From Pseudomonadota bacterium (lineage in GTDB: Bacteria > Pseudomonadota > Gammaproteobacteria > Ga0077536), in contig JADJYF010000005.1 in the NCBI GenBank assembly GCA_016719885.1, positions 366,589-430,588 of the forward strand: a stretch of 64,000 bases of DNA, in the 5' to 3' direction. Each line of letters starts with the position of its first letter. Position 1 is the first letter of the stretch. The notes beneath the pieces are model-generated. The model made no database searches. It was not told the origin of the DNA and saw only the letters and a list, made by a program, of their open reading frames with translations. A program made the translations under genes and the position numbers. This document shows, piece after piece, positions 53,911 to 63,302 of this stretch.

Positions 53911-55155
53911 TCAGCCGCCGCGGTATTCCTCCAGCGGCGGCATGCCTAGTGCGCTGCGGTAGTTGTTGTGGAAATGATGCAGGGCCGGCTCGTTACGGCC
54001 AAACAGGAAGTGGTCGATCTTGCCGCTGGCGGCGGCAGATTGGGTCTTGGTGCCCATGTAATAGTCTTCGTGCTCGACCGTGCTGACGAACAGTTCCAGC
54101 ACCGCGCTGACGTCGAAATCCATCGGTGCGCTGGTGTTGCTGGCGTCGTAGATGTTTTCGTTGGTGACGGCGTTGACCTTGTCCGCCGGCGGCACGAACT
54201 GCTGCACCTGCGGCACGCGGTAGTGCGACACCCTCGACAGTGACTGGCCGATGTTGTTGCGGTTCGGATAGATGCGTACCAGCACCGCCATGCTGGTCAG
54301 GAACACTATCTGCACGTTGGGGAACAAGTAATACGCAACGGCGCCGGCGTAGGGCAGGCTCCATTGCTCCTCGGGCTGCTGGCGCATGAGGTCCAGGTAC
54401 TTGTTGGCCAGGCACAGTCGATGATGCCGACCATATTCCTTGTAGCTCAGGGTATCGCCATGCAGGAGATTGGCGAGGGTGTTGGTGTGCAGCGAATTGA
54501 AATGGTAGACCTCGCCGAAGGTGTCGTTGGCGATCTTCCAGTTGAGCGGCTTGTCGAGCACCGATTCGCCCTGGTATTCGCAGCGCGCAAGATCCCAGGC
54601 CGCGAGTTCGGCCGCCAGCTCCGCGCCGAGCAGTGCGTCGACGTCGAGCGTGCCGTTGACCTGCGGATGCACGAACAACAGTCCGTATTTCTCTTCCGAG
54701 GGCAGCTCGATGAGGCCATTGCAGTTCTTGTCGATCTTGCCGAACTGGTCGCTCTGGCGCACGCCCAGCAATCGACCGTCGTTGGCGAAGGTCCAGCCAT
54801 GGAAGGGGCAGGTGAAGCGGTTCTTGTCGCCGTGGGCCTCGGTGGTGAGCTCGGCGCCGCGGTGCCGGCAGGCGTTGACGAACGCGTGGAACTTGCCGTG
54901 CTCGTCGCGCGTGGCGAGGATCGGCACGCCGAAATCGTTCATGGTCATGTAGCTGCCCGGCTTTGGCAGCTCGCCCGACATGCCCAGCACCTGCGGATGA
55001 TTCTTGAAGAACGCGTCCCACTCGCGCTCCGCCAGCGCCGGATCGGTGTAGCTCGAGGTCGGGTTGACGACGATGCGGCCGGCATCGGCGGTGCGCTTGT
55101 TGTCGAGGTGATCCAACAATTCTTTGATGATCTCTATCTGCATGGACTGCTGCAT
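53911..55155 (-). CDS. Rieske non-heme iron oxygenase, aromatic-ring-hydroxylating alpha subunit
   Basis: A 414-aa oxygenase. The Rieske 2Fe-2S ligands are Cys96 and His98 (ACRHRGAE) and Cys116 and His119 (CPFHGWTF). The mononuclear iron site begins with His218 and His223 (GEVYHFNSLHTNT). The enzyme would hydroxylate an aromatic or cyclic compound using electrons from a reductase not present here; no beta subunit or ferredoxin is adjacent. The start at 55155 has AAGGAG upstream. It follows the TetR gene by four bases on the same strand, so the regulator probably controls its own operon. Confidence 0.9.
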   Translation of the reverse strand: MQQSMQIEIIKELLDHLDNKRTADAGRIVVNPTSSYTDPALAEREWDAFFKNHPQVLGMSGELPKPGSYMTMNDFGVPILATRDEHGKFHAFVNACRHRGAELTTEAHGDKNRFTCPFHGWTFANDGRLLGVRQSDQFGKIDKNCNGLIELPSEEKYGLLFVHPQVNGTLDVDALLGAELAAELAAWDLARCEYQGESVLDKPLNWKIANDTFGEVYHFNSLHTNTLANLLHGDTLSYKEYGRHHRLCLANKYLDLMRQQPEEQWSLPYAGAVAYYLFPNVQIVFLTSMAVLVRIYPNRNNIGQSLSRVSHYRVPQVQQFVPPADKVNAVTNENIYDASNTSAPMDFDVSAVLELFVSTVEHEDYYMGTKTQSAAASGKIDHFLFGRNEPALHHFHNNYRSALGMPPLEEYRGG

Positions 55156-55159
55156 CGGA

Positions 55160-55882
55160 TTACTCCTTGGAACGGCGAGGGCGTTGTTTGCGAGGTGTCG
55201 GGCTGGTGGCGCGCTGCGCCGCGATTGAATCGACCAGCACGGATTGGAAAGCAGGCACCGCATCGGCGGCGAGGGTGATGTAGATATCCACCAGCGCGAT
55301 GCGGCGAAATTCTTCGAGCGAAATCTGCGCGAATGCCCATTCGCGACAGGTGGTGCGGAAGCTGCGCAGGATCAGCTCGCCGAGCAGGGCGGGCGGAATG
55401 CGGCCGCTCAGCAGTCGCGCGTCCTGACAGGCCAGCACGCCGTCGGTGGTCATGCGTTCACCCCAGGCATAGATCTGCGTGACCTTGTCGTGGTGGGCGC
55501 CACTCTGGTTGAGGTATTCGACGGCCAGGAAAGCCGATCGGTAGTAGTTCTCGTCCTCGGCGAACAGCGCAGTGGAGATCTCCGCCACCGCGCCGGCGCG
55601 TGCCAGCGGCTCGCCGATGTCGCGATCGCGGATGCGCGCCTCGATTTCCGTCAGGACCTCGGCGAACAACGCGACCAGCACTTCCTCCTTGTTGCCGATG
55701 AGGTTGTAGATGGTCGGCACCGTCACTTCGGCGAGGCGCGCGAGTTCGCGCAGGTTGAGCGCCTCGAAGCCATCGAGAGTCAGCAGCGTACGCGCCTCGG
55801 TGAGCAGGCGGTCGCGGCGTTTGCGCATGTTCTGTTCGCGCAGGTTGAGGCCAGGGCGTCCCATGGCGGGCGAGTCTGGCAT
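55160..55882 (-). CDS. TetR-family transcriptional regulator
   Basis: A 240-aa regulator. The N-terminal helix-turn-helix reads ALNLRELARLAEVTVPTIYN (about residues 42-61) followed by LIGNKEEVLVALF, and the rest is the ligand-binding helical domain, with ISTALFAEDENYYRSAFLAV. The start codon chosen is ATG 55882 (a TTG at 55888 and ATG at 55864 are also in frame); no good ribosome site is seen for any. It lies upstream of and 4 bases from the Rieske gene, and is divergent from azoR. A 21-bp AT-rich inverted repeat is 9-29 bases upstream. Ligand unknown. Confidence 0.87.
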   Translation of the reverse strand: MPDSPAMGRPGLNLREQNMRKRRDRLLTEARTLLTLDGFEALNLRELARLAEVTVPTIYNLIGNKEEVLVALFAEVLTEIEARIRDRDIGEPLARAGAVAEISTALFAEDENYYRSAFLAVEYLNQSGAHHDKVTQIYAWGERMTTDGVLACQDARLLSGRIPPALLGELILRSFRTTCREWAFAQISLEEFRRIALVDIYITLAADAVPAFQSVLVDSIAAQRATSPTPRKQRPRRSKE

Positions 55883-55890
55883 GCTCAAAA

Positions 55891-55911
55891 AATTTTAACA
55901 ACGATAAAATT
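55891..55911. promoter_or_regulatory. candidate TetR operator/promoter
   Basis: AATTTTA, seven bases (ACAACGA), TAAAATT: a perfect 7-bp inverted repeat spanning 21 bp, the usual size of a TetR-family operator. It is the most AT-rich spot in a GC-rich neighbourhood and overlaps the likely promoter region between the divergent TetR and azoR genes. Binding is inferred. Confidence 0.5.
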
Positions 55912-56021
55912 ATGGCGCGGTGCAACAGGCTGGCACAGGCGGACCGTGTTCGCACCCGGTGCCATGGTGTCGGTGCGGGCGCTTGGCATACAGTGGCCGG
56001 CACTCGAAACAGGACGTCGCC

Positions 56022-56654
56022 ATGAGCACCCTTCTCTACATCGAATCCTCACCCCGCAAGCAGCGCAGCGCATCCATCGAGGTCGCCCACGCCTTCCTCG
56101 CCGCCTATCGCGAGACCCATCCCGAGGCCCACGTCGATACGCTGGACGTATGGTCGACGCCGCTGCCGGAATTCGACGGCGCCGCGCTCGACGCCAAGTA
56201 CGCGGGTATCGCCGGCCAGCCGCTGACGGCGGTGCAGAGCCGCGCGTGGGCCGCCATTCGTGCGCTGGCGGCGCGCTTTCAACGCGCCGACCGCATTCTC
56301 ATCGGCGTGCCGATGTGGAATTTCATGATCCCCTACAAGCTCAAGCACCTCATCGACTGCGTGAGCCAGAAAGACCTGTTGTTTACGTTCGACGAGAATG
56401 GTTTGAACGGCGCGCTGACCGACCGCCGCGCGGCGGTCATCTATGCGCGTGGCATCGAATACAGCCCGGACTCGGGCACGCCCGCCGAAACTTTCGACCT
56501 GCAGCGCCAGTACCTGGAGCTGTGGCTGCGCTTCGTGGGCGTGACGGATATCTCGACGGTGCTGGTGGAGAAGACCTTCTTCGGCCCGGAGGTCGACGGG
56601 CCCGCGCGCGAGGCTGCCAAGCTGCAGGCACGCGCCATCGCCACGGGCTTCTAG
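56022..56654 (+). CDS. azoR: FMN-dependent NADH-azoreductase family protein
   Basis: A 210-aa flavodoxin-like quinone/azoreductase: LLYIESSPRKQRSASIEVAH (FMN phosphate loop), VPMWNFMIPYKLKHLIDCV (FMN-binding), and YARGIEYSPDSG, FVGVTDISTVLVEKTF near the end. It reduces azo dyes or quinones with NADH by two-electron transfer and can protect against quinone stress. The ATG at 56022 starts the first strand; the frame upstream to 55920 is not conserved. It is divergent from the TetR gene, which may regulate it. Confidence 0.88.
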   Translation: MSTLLYIESSPRKQRSASIEVAHAFLAAYRETHPEAHVDTLDVWSTPLPEFDGAALDAKYAGIAGQPLTAVQSRAWAAIRALAARFQRADRILIGVPMWNFMIPYKLKHLIDCVSQKDLLFTFDENGLNGALTDRRAAVIYARGIEYSPDSGTPAETFDLQRQYLELWLRFVGVTDISTVLVEKTFFGPEVDGPAREAAKLQARAIATGF

Positions 56655-56703
56655 GCGCGGCGCGGCCCGGGCGCCACCGGCGCGCGGCCACGCTGCCGCG
56701 CGC

Positions 56704-57150
56704 TCAATCCGCTATCTCGGGTTCGACCAGCTTCGCCAGTTGCGCCAGCGATTCCTGCCAGCCGAGGTAGCACATCTCGGTCGGGATCAGCGCAGGGATG
56801 CCGGATTGTTCCACCGCCAGCTCGGTGCCGCAGGTGACCGCCGTGAGCACCACCGTGGTTTCCATTTCGCCGGGCAGGTTGGGGTCGTCAAAGGTGTCGC
56901 TGTAGCGCAGCCTGGCGTTGGCCACGAGCTCGCGATACTCGCCGCCGAAGCTGTGGCTGTTGCCGGAGCTGAAATTGGTGAATGACATCCTAAAGCGGCC
57001 ACCGACCCGCACATCCTGTTCGTGTACGGTGCAGGTGAAGCCGTAGGGCGGGATCCATTTGGCCAGCGCCGCGGCGTCGATGAAGGCGCGGTAGACCCGT
57101 TCGGGCGGCGCGCGCAGCACGCGGTGCAATTTGACGGTGCCGGTGGACAT
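56704..57150 (-). CDS. SRPBCC domain protein (AHSA1/START-like)
   Basis: A 148-aa protein of the AHSA1 branch of SRPBCC: VKLHRVLRAPPERVYRAF, ALAKWIPPYGF and GGRFRMSFTNFSSG, MCYLGWQESLAQLAKLV at the end. It makes a hydrophobic cavity for ligands but has no known catalytic residues. It starts 29 bases after the DUF899 stop on the same strand. The start at 57150 gives standard size. AHSA1 and DUF899 genes are often next to ArsR- or HxlR-type regulators, and an HxlR remnant is nearby. Confidence 0.85.
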   Translation of the reverse strand: MSTGTVKLHRVLRAPPERVYRAFIDAAALAKWIPPYGFTCTVHEQDVRVGGRFRMSFTNFSSGNSHSFGGEYRELVANARLRYSDTFDDPNLPGEMETTVVLTAVTCGTELAVEQSGIPALIPTEMCYLGWQESLAQLAKLVEPEIAD

Positions 57151-57179
57151 GGGGGCTTGTTCCTCGGGTATGTAAGTGA

Positions 57180-57950
57180 TCAGGATTTGCCGCCGCAGCA
57201 TTCGCCGGCGGGCGCCAGGTAGTGCCCGAGCAGGTTGACGGTCCCACCTTCGTCATAGCGATCGTGGGGCCGCACCCAATCGGTGAGATTGAAATTGGGC
57301 CCGGTCTCGTTGCGGCCCTTGGGCGTCATGTCGAGAAACATGTAGGTGCTGAGCAGTTCCTCGGCGCCGCGCGCAAACACCGCGTAGGTCAGGAAGATCT
57401 CGCCGGCCTCGTTGCGACAAAACACGCTGTGGCCGGAAAGATCCTGCATCGGTACGCCGCCAAGCTGGAAATTGTAGAGCGCGCCGCCGCCGGCGACCTG
57501 TTCAGGCGTGAACGACACGTGGAAATCGTAGTTGAAATCACTCCGCGCCGATGACACCCAGCGGAAACGCCAGCCCATGCGGCGCCTGTAGGCCTCGATA
57601 TCGGCCAGGGGTGCGCGCGCCACCGCCACGTAGCTGACATCGTGATGTTCGAGGTGCGGCAGCGCGCCGTCGACATGGTCGACCTCGAAGGAACAGCCGA
57701 CGCAGGGCTGGCCGCCATCGGGCATCATGAAATGCTTGACGATGAGCTGACTGCGGCCGGCGAACAACTCAGCGAGCGTGACTTCACCCTCGGGTGCCGC
57801 GAAAACGTAAGGCTTGTCGACCTTGAGCCACGGCAGTCGGCGACGCTCGGCCGCGATCTCATCGCGCAGGCGCGTCATCTGCTTTTCGCGCGCGAGCAGT
57901 GCACGGCGCGCCGCAAGCCAGCCACCTTCATCAACGACCGCATGGCTCAT
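57180..57950 (-). CDS. DUF899 thioredoxin-like protein
   Basis: A 256-aa DUF899 protein: LLAREKQMTRLRDEIAAERR, LPWLKVDKPYVFAAPEG, then a thioredoxin-like core with MMPDGGQPCVGCSFEVDHVD, where CVGC is a possible redox pair, and GHSVFCRNEAGEIFLTYAVF. The C-terminus ends with CCGGKS. The family is cytoplasmic, with suggested but unproved redox function. It starts at 57950, just before G/C block 2. Confidence 0.9.
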   Translation of the reverse strand: MSHAVVDEGGWLAARRALLAREKQMTRLRDEIAAERRRLPWLKVDKPYVFAAPEGEVTLAELFAGRSQLIVKHFMMPDGGQPCVGCSFEVDHVDGALPHLEHHDVSYVAVARAPLADIEAYRRRMGWRFRWVSSARSDFNYDFHVSFTPEQVAGGGALYNFQLGGVPMQDLSGHSVFCRNEAGEIFLTYAVFARGAEELLSTYMFLDMTPKGRNETGPNFNLTDWVRPHDRYDEGGTVNLLGHYLAPAGECCGGKS

Positions 57951-57989
57951 GACATCTGCTCCTGGCCTGCTGCCTGACCGAGAGCGGCC

Positions 57990-58406
<417 letters not shown>

Positions 58407-58838
58407 TGGGTCTATGAATTGACGGCGTGGGGCAAGGAGCTCGAACCGATCATCCTGGCGCTCGGGCGCTGGGGCGCGCGTTCGCCGACGCGCTCACCGG
58501 GCGCGCCGTTGGGCGTGGACTCGCTGGTGCTGTCGTGGCGCACCATGTTCAGCGCCGAGCGCGCGGCCGATTTCAGCGCGCGCATCGAACTCGATATCGA
58601 CGGCCACCTCTATCATGCCAGCATCGCGCATGGCGCCCTGCGCCTGGCGCGCGGCGCCGAGGCGGATAGCGACGCCGCGCTCAAAGCGGATGTCGCTACC
58701 TTCGTCGCGTTGGTCTACGAAGGCGCGCGTTTCACCGACGCCGTGCGCAGCGGCGCACTCACCGTGCGCGGCGACAAGCTGGTCGCCAAACGCTTTCTGG
58801 GCCTGTTCCCCCTGCCGGCGCTGGCAAGCCCGGCCTGA
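58407..58838 (+). CDS. HxlR-family regulator fused to an SCP2-like domain, N-terminus lost in G/C block
   Basis: The frame that emerges from the G/C block reads WVYELTAWGKELEPIILALG, the end of the HxlR winged helix, and then RIELDIDGHLYHASIAHGAL, DAALKADVATFVALVYEGAR and LTVRGDKLVAKRFLGLFPLP, an SCP2 sterol-carrier-like domain. About 143 residues remain; some 70 N-terminal residues would lie in the block. The regulator probably senses a lipid-like ligand and may control the divergent DUF899-SRPBCC operon. The truncation is likely due to sequence quality rather than mutation. Confidence 0.65.
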   Translation, partial: WVYELTAWGKELEPIILALGRWGARSPTRSPGAPLGVDSLVLSWRTMFSAERAADFSARIELDIDGHLYHASIAHGALRLARGAEADSDAALKADVATFVALVYEGARFTDAVRSGALTVRGDKLVAKRFLGLFPLPALASPA

Positions 58839-58856
58839 AGCGCGCTGGCCGCAGAA

Positions 58857-59306
58857 CTACACGACCTTTTGCCACACCAGCGTGTGCACCGATTTTTCGC
58901 CGTCGTTGCCGCGCATCGGCGGCGTGCGCAGGATCAGTTGATCGCCTTTCAGTTCGTAGAATCGCACCTGGTCGTTGCCCGGCCAGTTCGGCACCGTCGC
59001 GCCCAGCACGTGGTGGGTGACGGTGTGCTTGTCGGCATCGACCGCGAAAGTGCCGAAGTAGGCGGTGTAGGTCTGGAATGCATCGCGGTACTCGGCATCG
59101 GTGACTTCGCGCGGATCACGTGAACTGAATGGTGCGCGATTCTCGCCCATCAACTGCGCGGCCATGTTGCCGGCGCTGTCGTAGTTGATGCGCCCGATGA
59201 CCTTGGCGCCAAGGGGAAACGGCGCACGACCGGACGGCCGTTCCGAGTAGCTCTCGAGCAATTGCCAGGTGCCGACGAAACGCGCGGCATCGGAGGAATC
59301 AGACAT
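58857..59306 (-). CDS. lipocalin-like domain protein
   Basis: A 149-aa protein: FVGTWQLLESYSERPSGRAP, GRINYDSAGNMAAQLMGE, EYRDAFQTYTAYFGTFAVDA and HVLGATVPNWPGNDQVRFYE. This is the lipocalin-like (PF13924-type) pattern. No signal peptide is seen. It may bind a small hydrophobic ligand. It is convergent with the HxlR gene and followed by no gene on its own strand. The start at 59306 gives the usual size. Confidence 0.8.
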   Translation of the reverse strand: MSDSSDAARFVGTWQLLESYSERPSGRAPFPLGAKVIGRINYDSAGNMAAQLMGENRAPFSSRDPREVTDAEYRDAFQTYTAYFGTFAVDADKHTVTHHVLGATVPNWPGNDQVRFYELKGDQLILRTPPMRGNDGEKSVHTLVWQKVV

Positions 59307-59423
59307 GTGAGGGTTCCTTGCAGACCAAACCAGGCGAAGGTCGCCATGCTGCGATCAATCGCGTGGCCATGCAATAATCGCGAAGGCCCACGGATCGTGC
59401 GGCGCAAAGCCACGGAGTTGCTC

Positions 59424-59933
59424 ATGAAACGCATCGCGATCGTGCTGTCACTGATCGGTCTGGCCGCCGGCCAGGCACAGGCCGCCGAGCCGGCCGTGTC
59501 GACGCCGCCCAGCGCGAGCAGCAGCCCGGCAGCGGAGGCCGAGCACGGCCAGAGTCAACCGCCCAGCAAGGAGGCGTTGCAACAGGCTTTCGACGGCGCC
59601 ATGACCTGCTCGGCGTTGTCGGCCTTGCTTGCCAAGACCGCCAAGCCCGACGAGGCGTGGCGCTGGAAGAATCGCTCCTTCGCGTTCGGCATGCTGGCCG
59701 CCAACTTCTACGTCAATGCCACGCAGAAAAAGCTGTCGAACGAGGACATGGACAACGCCCTGACCTCCTACGCCAACTCGCTGCAAGGCATGTCGCCTGC
59801 CGAGCGTGAACCCTTCGACACGGGTTGCGCGCGCAAGTACGCGCAGATGGACAAGCTGTGCGAAGTGAACGAGTGCCCGCACAGCGCGCCCGCCGCACCG
59901 GACTTCCCGGCGCCCGCCGAGCCCGCCAGGTAA
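59424..59933 (+). CDS. exported protein of unknown function
   Basis: A 169-aa protein with a signal peptide (RIAIVLSLIGLAAGQAQAAE), a low-complexity Pro/Ser/Ala stretch (about 25-50), and a helical domain with MTCSALSALLAKTAKPDEAW, then NFYVNATQKKLSNEDMDNAL; the C-terminal part has three cysteines (TGCARKY, DKLCEVNEC) that could form disulphides. I do not recognise the family. It is probably periplasmic. The ATG at 59424 fits the signal peptide; the frame is open to 59262 but without such a signal. Confidence 0.65.
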   Translation: MKRIAIVLSLIGLAAGQAQAAEPAVSTPPSASSSPAAEAEHGQSQPPSKEALQQAFDGAMTCSALSALLAKTAKPDEAWRWKNRSFAFGMLAANFYVNATQKKLSNEDMDNALTSYANSLQGMSPAEREPFDTGCARKYAQMDKLCEVNECPHSAPAAPDFPAPAEPAR

Positions 59934-59936
59934 CCC

Positions 59937-61058
59937 TCAGAACAGCTCAGGCTGCGCGTCGAACTCCTGCGCTTCGCGGAAATTGCCGAGGCCGACGCCG
60001 GCCAGGCGGTAGCGGGTATGGGCGCCGAGCTCGACGCGCGCCAGCAGCGCCTGCGCGATGCTCGCCAGCTCCTGCTCGGAGGCCGGCGGCGTCGGCGGTG
60101 TATGACTGCGGGTGATGGTGCGGAATTCGCTGGTCTTCAATTTCAGCACCACGGTATGGGCCTGGCCCTCGGCGCCGTCGGCGGCTTCGACGTGGCGCCA
60201 CACGCGTGCGGCGAGCGCGTCCAGCGCCGGTGCCACCTCGGCGAGACTGCGATCGCTCTCGAAGGTGGTCTCGGCCGACAACGACCGCCGCGGCTGATCG
60301 GGACTGACCGCGCGCTCGTCGACGCCACGTGCAAGTTCGTAGAGTCGTTTGCCCTGCTTGCCGAAACGCGCGCCGAGTTCGGCCAGCGTGTGGGCGCGCA
60401 ATTCGCCCACGGTGACGATGCCGAGCGCCGCCAGGGCCTTCTCCGTCGCGCCGCCCACACCCGGCAGTTTGCGTACCGGCAGCGGCTGGAGGAAGTCGCC
60501 GATCTCGTGGGGCTGGATCACGAACAGGCCATTGGGCTTGCGCCAGTCCGAGGCAATCTTGGCCAGGAACTTGTTCGGCGCGACGCCGGCCGAGGCATTC
60601 AACTCGGTCTCGGCGCGAATGTCGGCGCGGATCTGGCGGGCGACCGCCGTCGCCGTGGCTAGCCCCGGCTTGTTATGCGTGACGTCGAGATAGGCTTCAT
60701 CGAGCGACAGCGGTTCGACGAGATCGGTGTAGCGATGGAAGATCGCGCGGATCTGCGCCGACACCGCGCGATAGCGCGGAAAATCCGGCGGCGTGAAGAT
60801 GGCATCGGGACACAGGCGCTCGGCGCGCGTGGCCGGCATCGCCGAGCGCACGCCGAACACGCGGGCTTCGTAGGAGGCCGCGCATACCACCGAGCGCATG
60901 CCGCGCCATGCCACGATCACCGGCCGCCCGCGCCATTCGGGATGATCGCGCTGCTCGACCGAGGCATAGAAGGCGTCCATGTCGACGTGCACTATCTTGC
61001 GCGGCGCGGCGCGGGCCGCGTCGGCAACCTGGTAATCGGGTGGCACGGGCGCTGACAT
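59937..61058 (-). CDS. dinB: DNA polymerase IV
   Basis: A 373-aa Y-family polymerase. Metal ligands are Asp26 and Asp28 region (HVDMDAFYASVEQ) and Asp120, Glu121 (SLDEAYLDV). The helix-hairpin-helix (LPGVGGATEKALAALGI) and little-finger domain (SLSAETTFESDR) follow, and the C-terminus QPELF is a beta-clamp-binding motif. It performs error-prone translesion synthesis. No LexA box was found by eye upstream. It is convergent with the exported-protein gene, with the stops 3 bases apart. Confidence 0.95.
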   Translation of the reverse strand: MSAPVPPDYQVADAARAAPRKIVHVDMDAFYASVEQRDHPEWRGRPVIVAWRGMRSVVCAASYEARVFGVRSAMPATRAERLCPDAIFTPPDFPRYRAVSAQIRAIFHRYTDLVEPLSLDEAYLDVTHNKPGLATATAVARQIRADIRAETELNASAGVAPNKFLAKIASDWRKPNGLFVIQPHEIGDFLQPLPVRKLPGVGGATEKALAALGIVTVGELRAHTLAELGARFGKQGKRLYELARGVDERAVSPDQPRRSLSAETTFESDRSLAEVAPALDALAARVWRHVEAADGAEGQAHTVVLKLKTSEFRTITRSHTPPTPPASEQELASIAQALLARVELGAHTRYRLAGVGLGNFREAQEFDAQPELF

Positions 61059-61129
61059 GCGCCAAGCCTAGCGAGGGCGCCGGTGCTTGGCTATCGCGGT
61101 GCCCGTCACGACGGGCCGGGGTCGCCCTG

Positions 61130-63271
61130 TCAGTGGTGGCTGATGGTGCGGATGGTGCCGCGCGCCAGTTCCTTCTCGCGCAGCAGCAGGGCCAGCGCCG
61201 ATTCGGCCGGCAACGGTTTCGAAAACCAGTAGCCCTGCGCCACGCGGCAGTCGAGCTCGCGCAGCTTCTGCGCCTGGTCGGCGGTCTCCACGCCCTCGGC
61301 GATGACTTCCATGCCCAGCACGCGGCCGAGCGTGATCAGCGCATCGACGATGCGGCGATTGCGTGCGCCATTGCCGTTCGGCTCGCTGGACGCGGCCACG
61401 AAGGAGCGGTCGATTTTGAGCGTGTCGTAGGAAAAAAGATTGAGATAACTCAGCGACGAGTAGCCGGTGCCGAAATCATCGAGATGAAACTTGACGCCGA
61501 TGTTCTGCAGAGTCGACAGTTCGCGCAGGGTGGTGTCTTCGTGCTCGAGCAGCGCGTTCTCGGTGATCTCGAGATGCAGCGAGTGGGGCGGCAGGCCGGT
61601 TTCATCGAGGATCGCGAGCGTGCGCGCGGCGAAGTCCGGCTCCGAAAACAGACGGCTCGAAATATTCACGCTGATAGAAAGATCCGCGAGCGACGGGTCG
61701 CTCACCTGCCAGGCGCGGGTGGTGAGACAGGCCTCGCGCATCATCCACCACGACAGCCCGCCGATCATGCCCGACTCCTCGGCGAGCGGAATGAAGTCTT
61801 CCGGGCCGATGAGGCCGCGGATGGGATGGAACCAGCGCAACAGGGCTTCGAAGCCCACCACGCGCAGGTGATCGAGCGCGACTATCGGCTGGTAGTAGGC
61901 CACCAGTTCGTTGCGCGACAGCGCCGAACGCAGATCGGTTTCGAGCTCGAGGCGCTGCATGGCGGCTTCGTGCATGAGGTTGTCGAACACCGCGTAGGAA
62001 CCGGCGCGCCGCCGCTTGGTGCGATACATGGCCAGATCGGCGTCGCGCAGCAGGTCTTCCGAGGACTCGTACTTGGGGCCCGACAGCGCGATGCCGATGC
62101 TGGCGGTGGCGAAAATTTCCTTGTCGGCGATGATGAACTTTTGCGACAGCAAGTCGTGCACGCGCTCGGCCACCAGGGTCGCTTCGCCGAGCCCGCTGAT
62201 GCTCATCAGGAGGATGGCGAACTCGTCGCCGCCGAGACGCGCGACGGAATCGCCGGGGCGCAGGAACATCGACAGGCGCTTGCCGATCTCGGTCAGCAGT
62301 TCGTCGCCGGCGGCATGGCCGAGGGTGTCGTTGATGTTCTTGAAACGGTCGAGATCGAGAAACAGCACGGCGAACTTGCGTTTGCTGTCGCGGCGCTGCT
62401 GCTTGAGCGCGATGTCGAGGCGGTCGAGAAAGAGATTGCGGTTGGGCAGCCCGGTCAGCGCGTCATGCAGCGCCTCGTGCACCAGCATGGCCTCGGTCGA
62501 TTTGCGCTCGCTGATGTCGGACAGGGAGCCGGCGATGCGCGTGGCGCGCCCGGCCGCGCCGCGCACCGCCACGCCGCGACTCATCACCCACAGGTATTTG
62601 CCTTCGCCGCTGCGGATGCGGAACTCGTATTCGAAATGCGGCGTGGCGCCTTTGAGATGGGCCTGCAGCGCCTTGTTGAAGCCGCTGCGGTCTTCTTCAT
62701 GGATGCGATCCAGCCACAGGTCCGGCGAGGAGCCGAACTCGTCTGCCCGCAGGCGCAGCATCGCGAACCAGCGCGGCGAGTAATGCACTTCGTCGCGTTC
62801 CAGGTCCCAGTCCCAGATGCCGTCGCGCGCCCCCGCGATGGCGAGCGCGTAGCGTTCCTCGCTGGCGCGCAGCGCGGCCTCGGCTTCCTGGCGGGCGATG
62901 GCGTAACGGATGGCGCGGGACAGGAGTTCGGGCGCGATGTGGCGCTTGATGAGGTAATCCTGCGCGCCATTGCCGACGGCGGCGGCGGCGCCTTCCTCGT
63001 CTTCGACATTGGTCAGAATGATGACCGGCACGTTCGGCGCGACCGCCTTGGTGCGATGCAGGTTGTCGATGCCGTTGCCGTCCGGCAGGTTCAGATCGAG
63101 CAGTACCACGTCGTAGCGTCGCGTGCGCAGGCGATCGAGACCCGCGGTCAGGCGCTGACTGTGTTCTATGCTGGCACCGGCCAAGGCCGAGGCGGCGATT
63201 TGTTCGCGCACCAGGGCCGCTTCAATCCGATCGTCCTCGATCAGGAGGATGCGCATGTATTCGCGTTTCAT
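61130..63271 (-). CDS. response regulator with PAS, GGDEF and EAL domains
   Basis: A 713-aa signalling protein. The receiver domain (residues 5-125) has acidic residues EDD at 12-14 and phospho-acceptor Asp59; a PAS domain follows (about 138-258, ending SDISERK), then GGDEF (motif at 347-351, with the RxxD inhibitory site at 338-341) and EAL (motif at 475-477; DDFGTGYSSL further on). Both catalytic motifs look intact, so it could make and break cyclic-di-GMP. It is 31 bases downstream of a histidine kinase of the same strand, its likely partner. A shorter start at 63256 (MRILLIEDD) is also possible. Confidence 0.92.
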   Translation of the reverse strand: MKREYMRILLIEDDRIEAALVREQIAASALAGASIEHSQRLTAGLDRLRTRRYDVVLLDLNLPDGNGIDNLHRTKAVAPNVPVIILTNVEDEEGAAAAVGNGAQDYLIKRHIAPELLSRAIRYAIARQEAEAALRASEERYALAIAGARDGIWDWDLERDEVHYSPRWFAMLRLRADEFGSSPDLWLDRIHEEDRSGFNKALQAHLKGATPHFEYEFRIRSGEGKYLWVMSRGVAVRGAAGRATRIAGSLSDISERKSTEAMLVHEALHDALTGLPNRNLFLDRLDIALKQQRRDSKRKFAVLFLDLDRFKNINDTLGHAAGDELLTEIGKRLSMFLRPGDSVARLGGDEFAILLMSISGLGEATLVAERVHDLLSQKFIIADKEIFATASIGIALSGPKYESSEDLLRDADLAMYRTKRRRAGSYAVFDNLMHEAAMQRLELETDLRSALSRNELVAYYQPIVALDHLRVVGFEALLRWFHPIRGLIGPEDFIPLAEESGMIGGLSWWMMREACLTTRAWQVSDPSLADLSISVNISSRLFSEPDFAARTLAILDETGLPPHSLHLEITENALLEHEDTTLRELSTLQNIGVKFHLDDFGTGYSSLSYLNLFSYDTLKIDRSFVAASSEPNGNGARNRRIVDALITLGRVLGMEVIAEGVETADQAQKLRELDCRVAQGYWFSKPLPAESALALLLREKELARGTIRTISHH

Positions 63272-63302
63272 AGACGGTCCGCTGGAGCTCCACTATTGGG
63301 CT

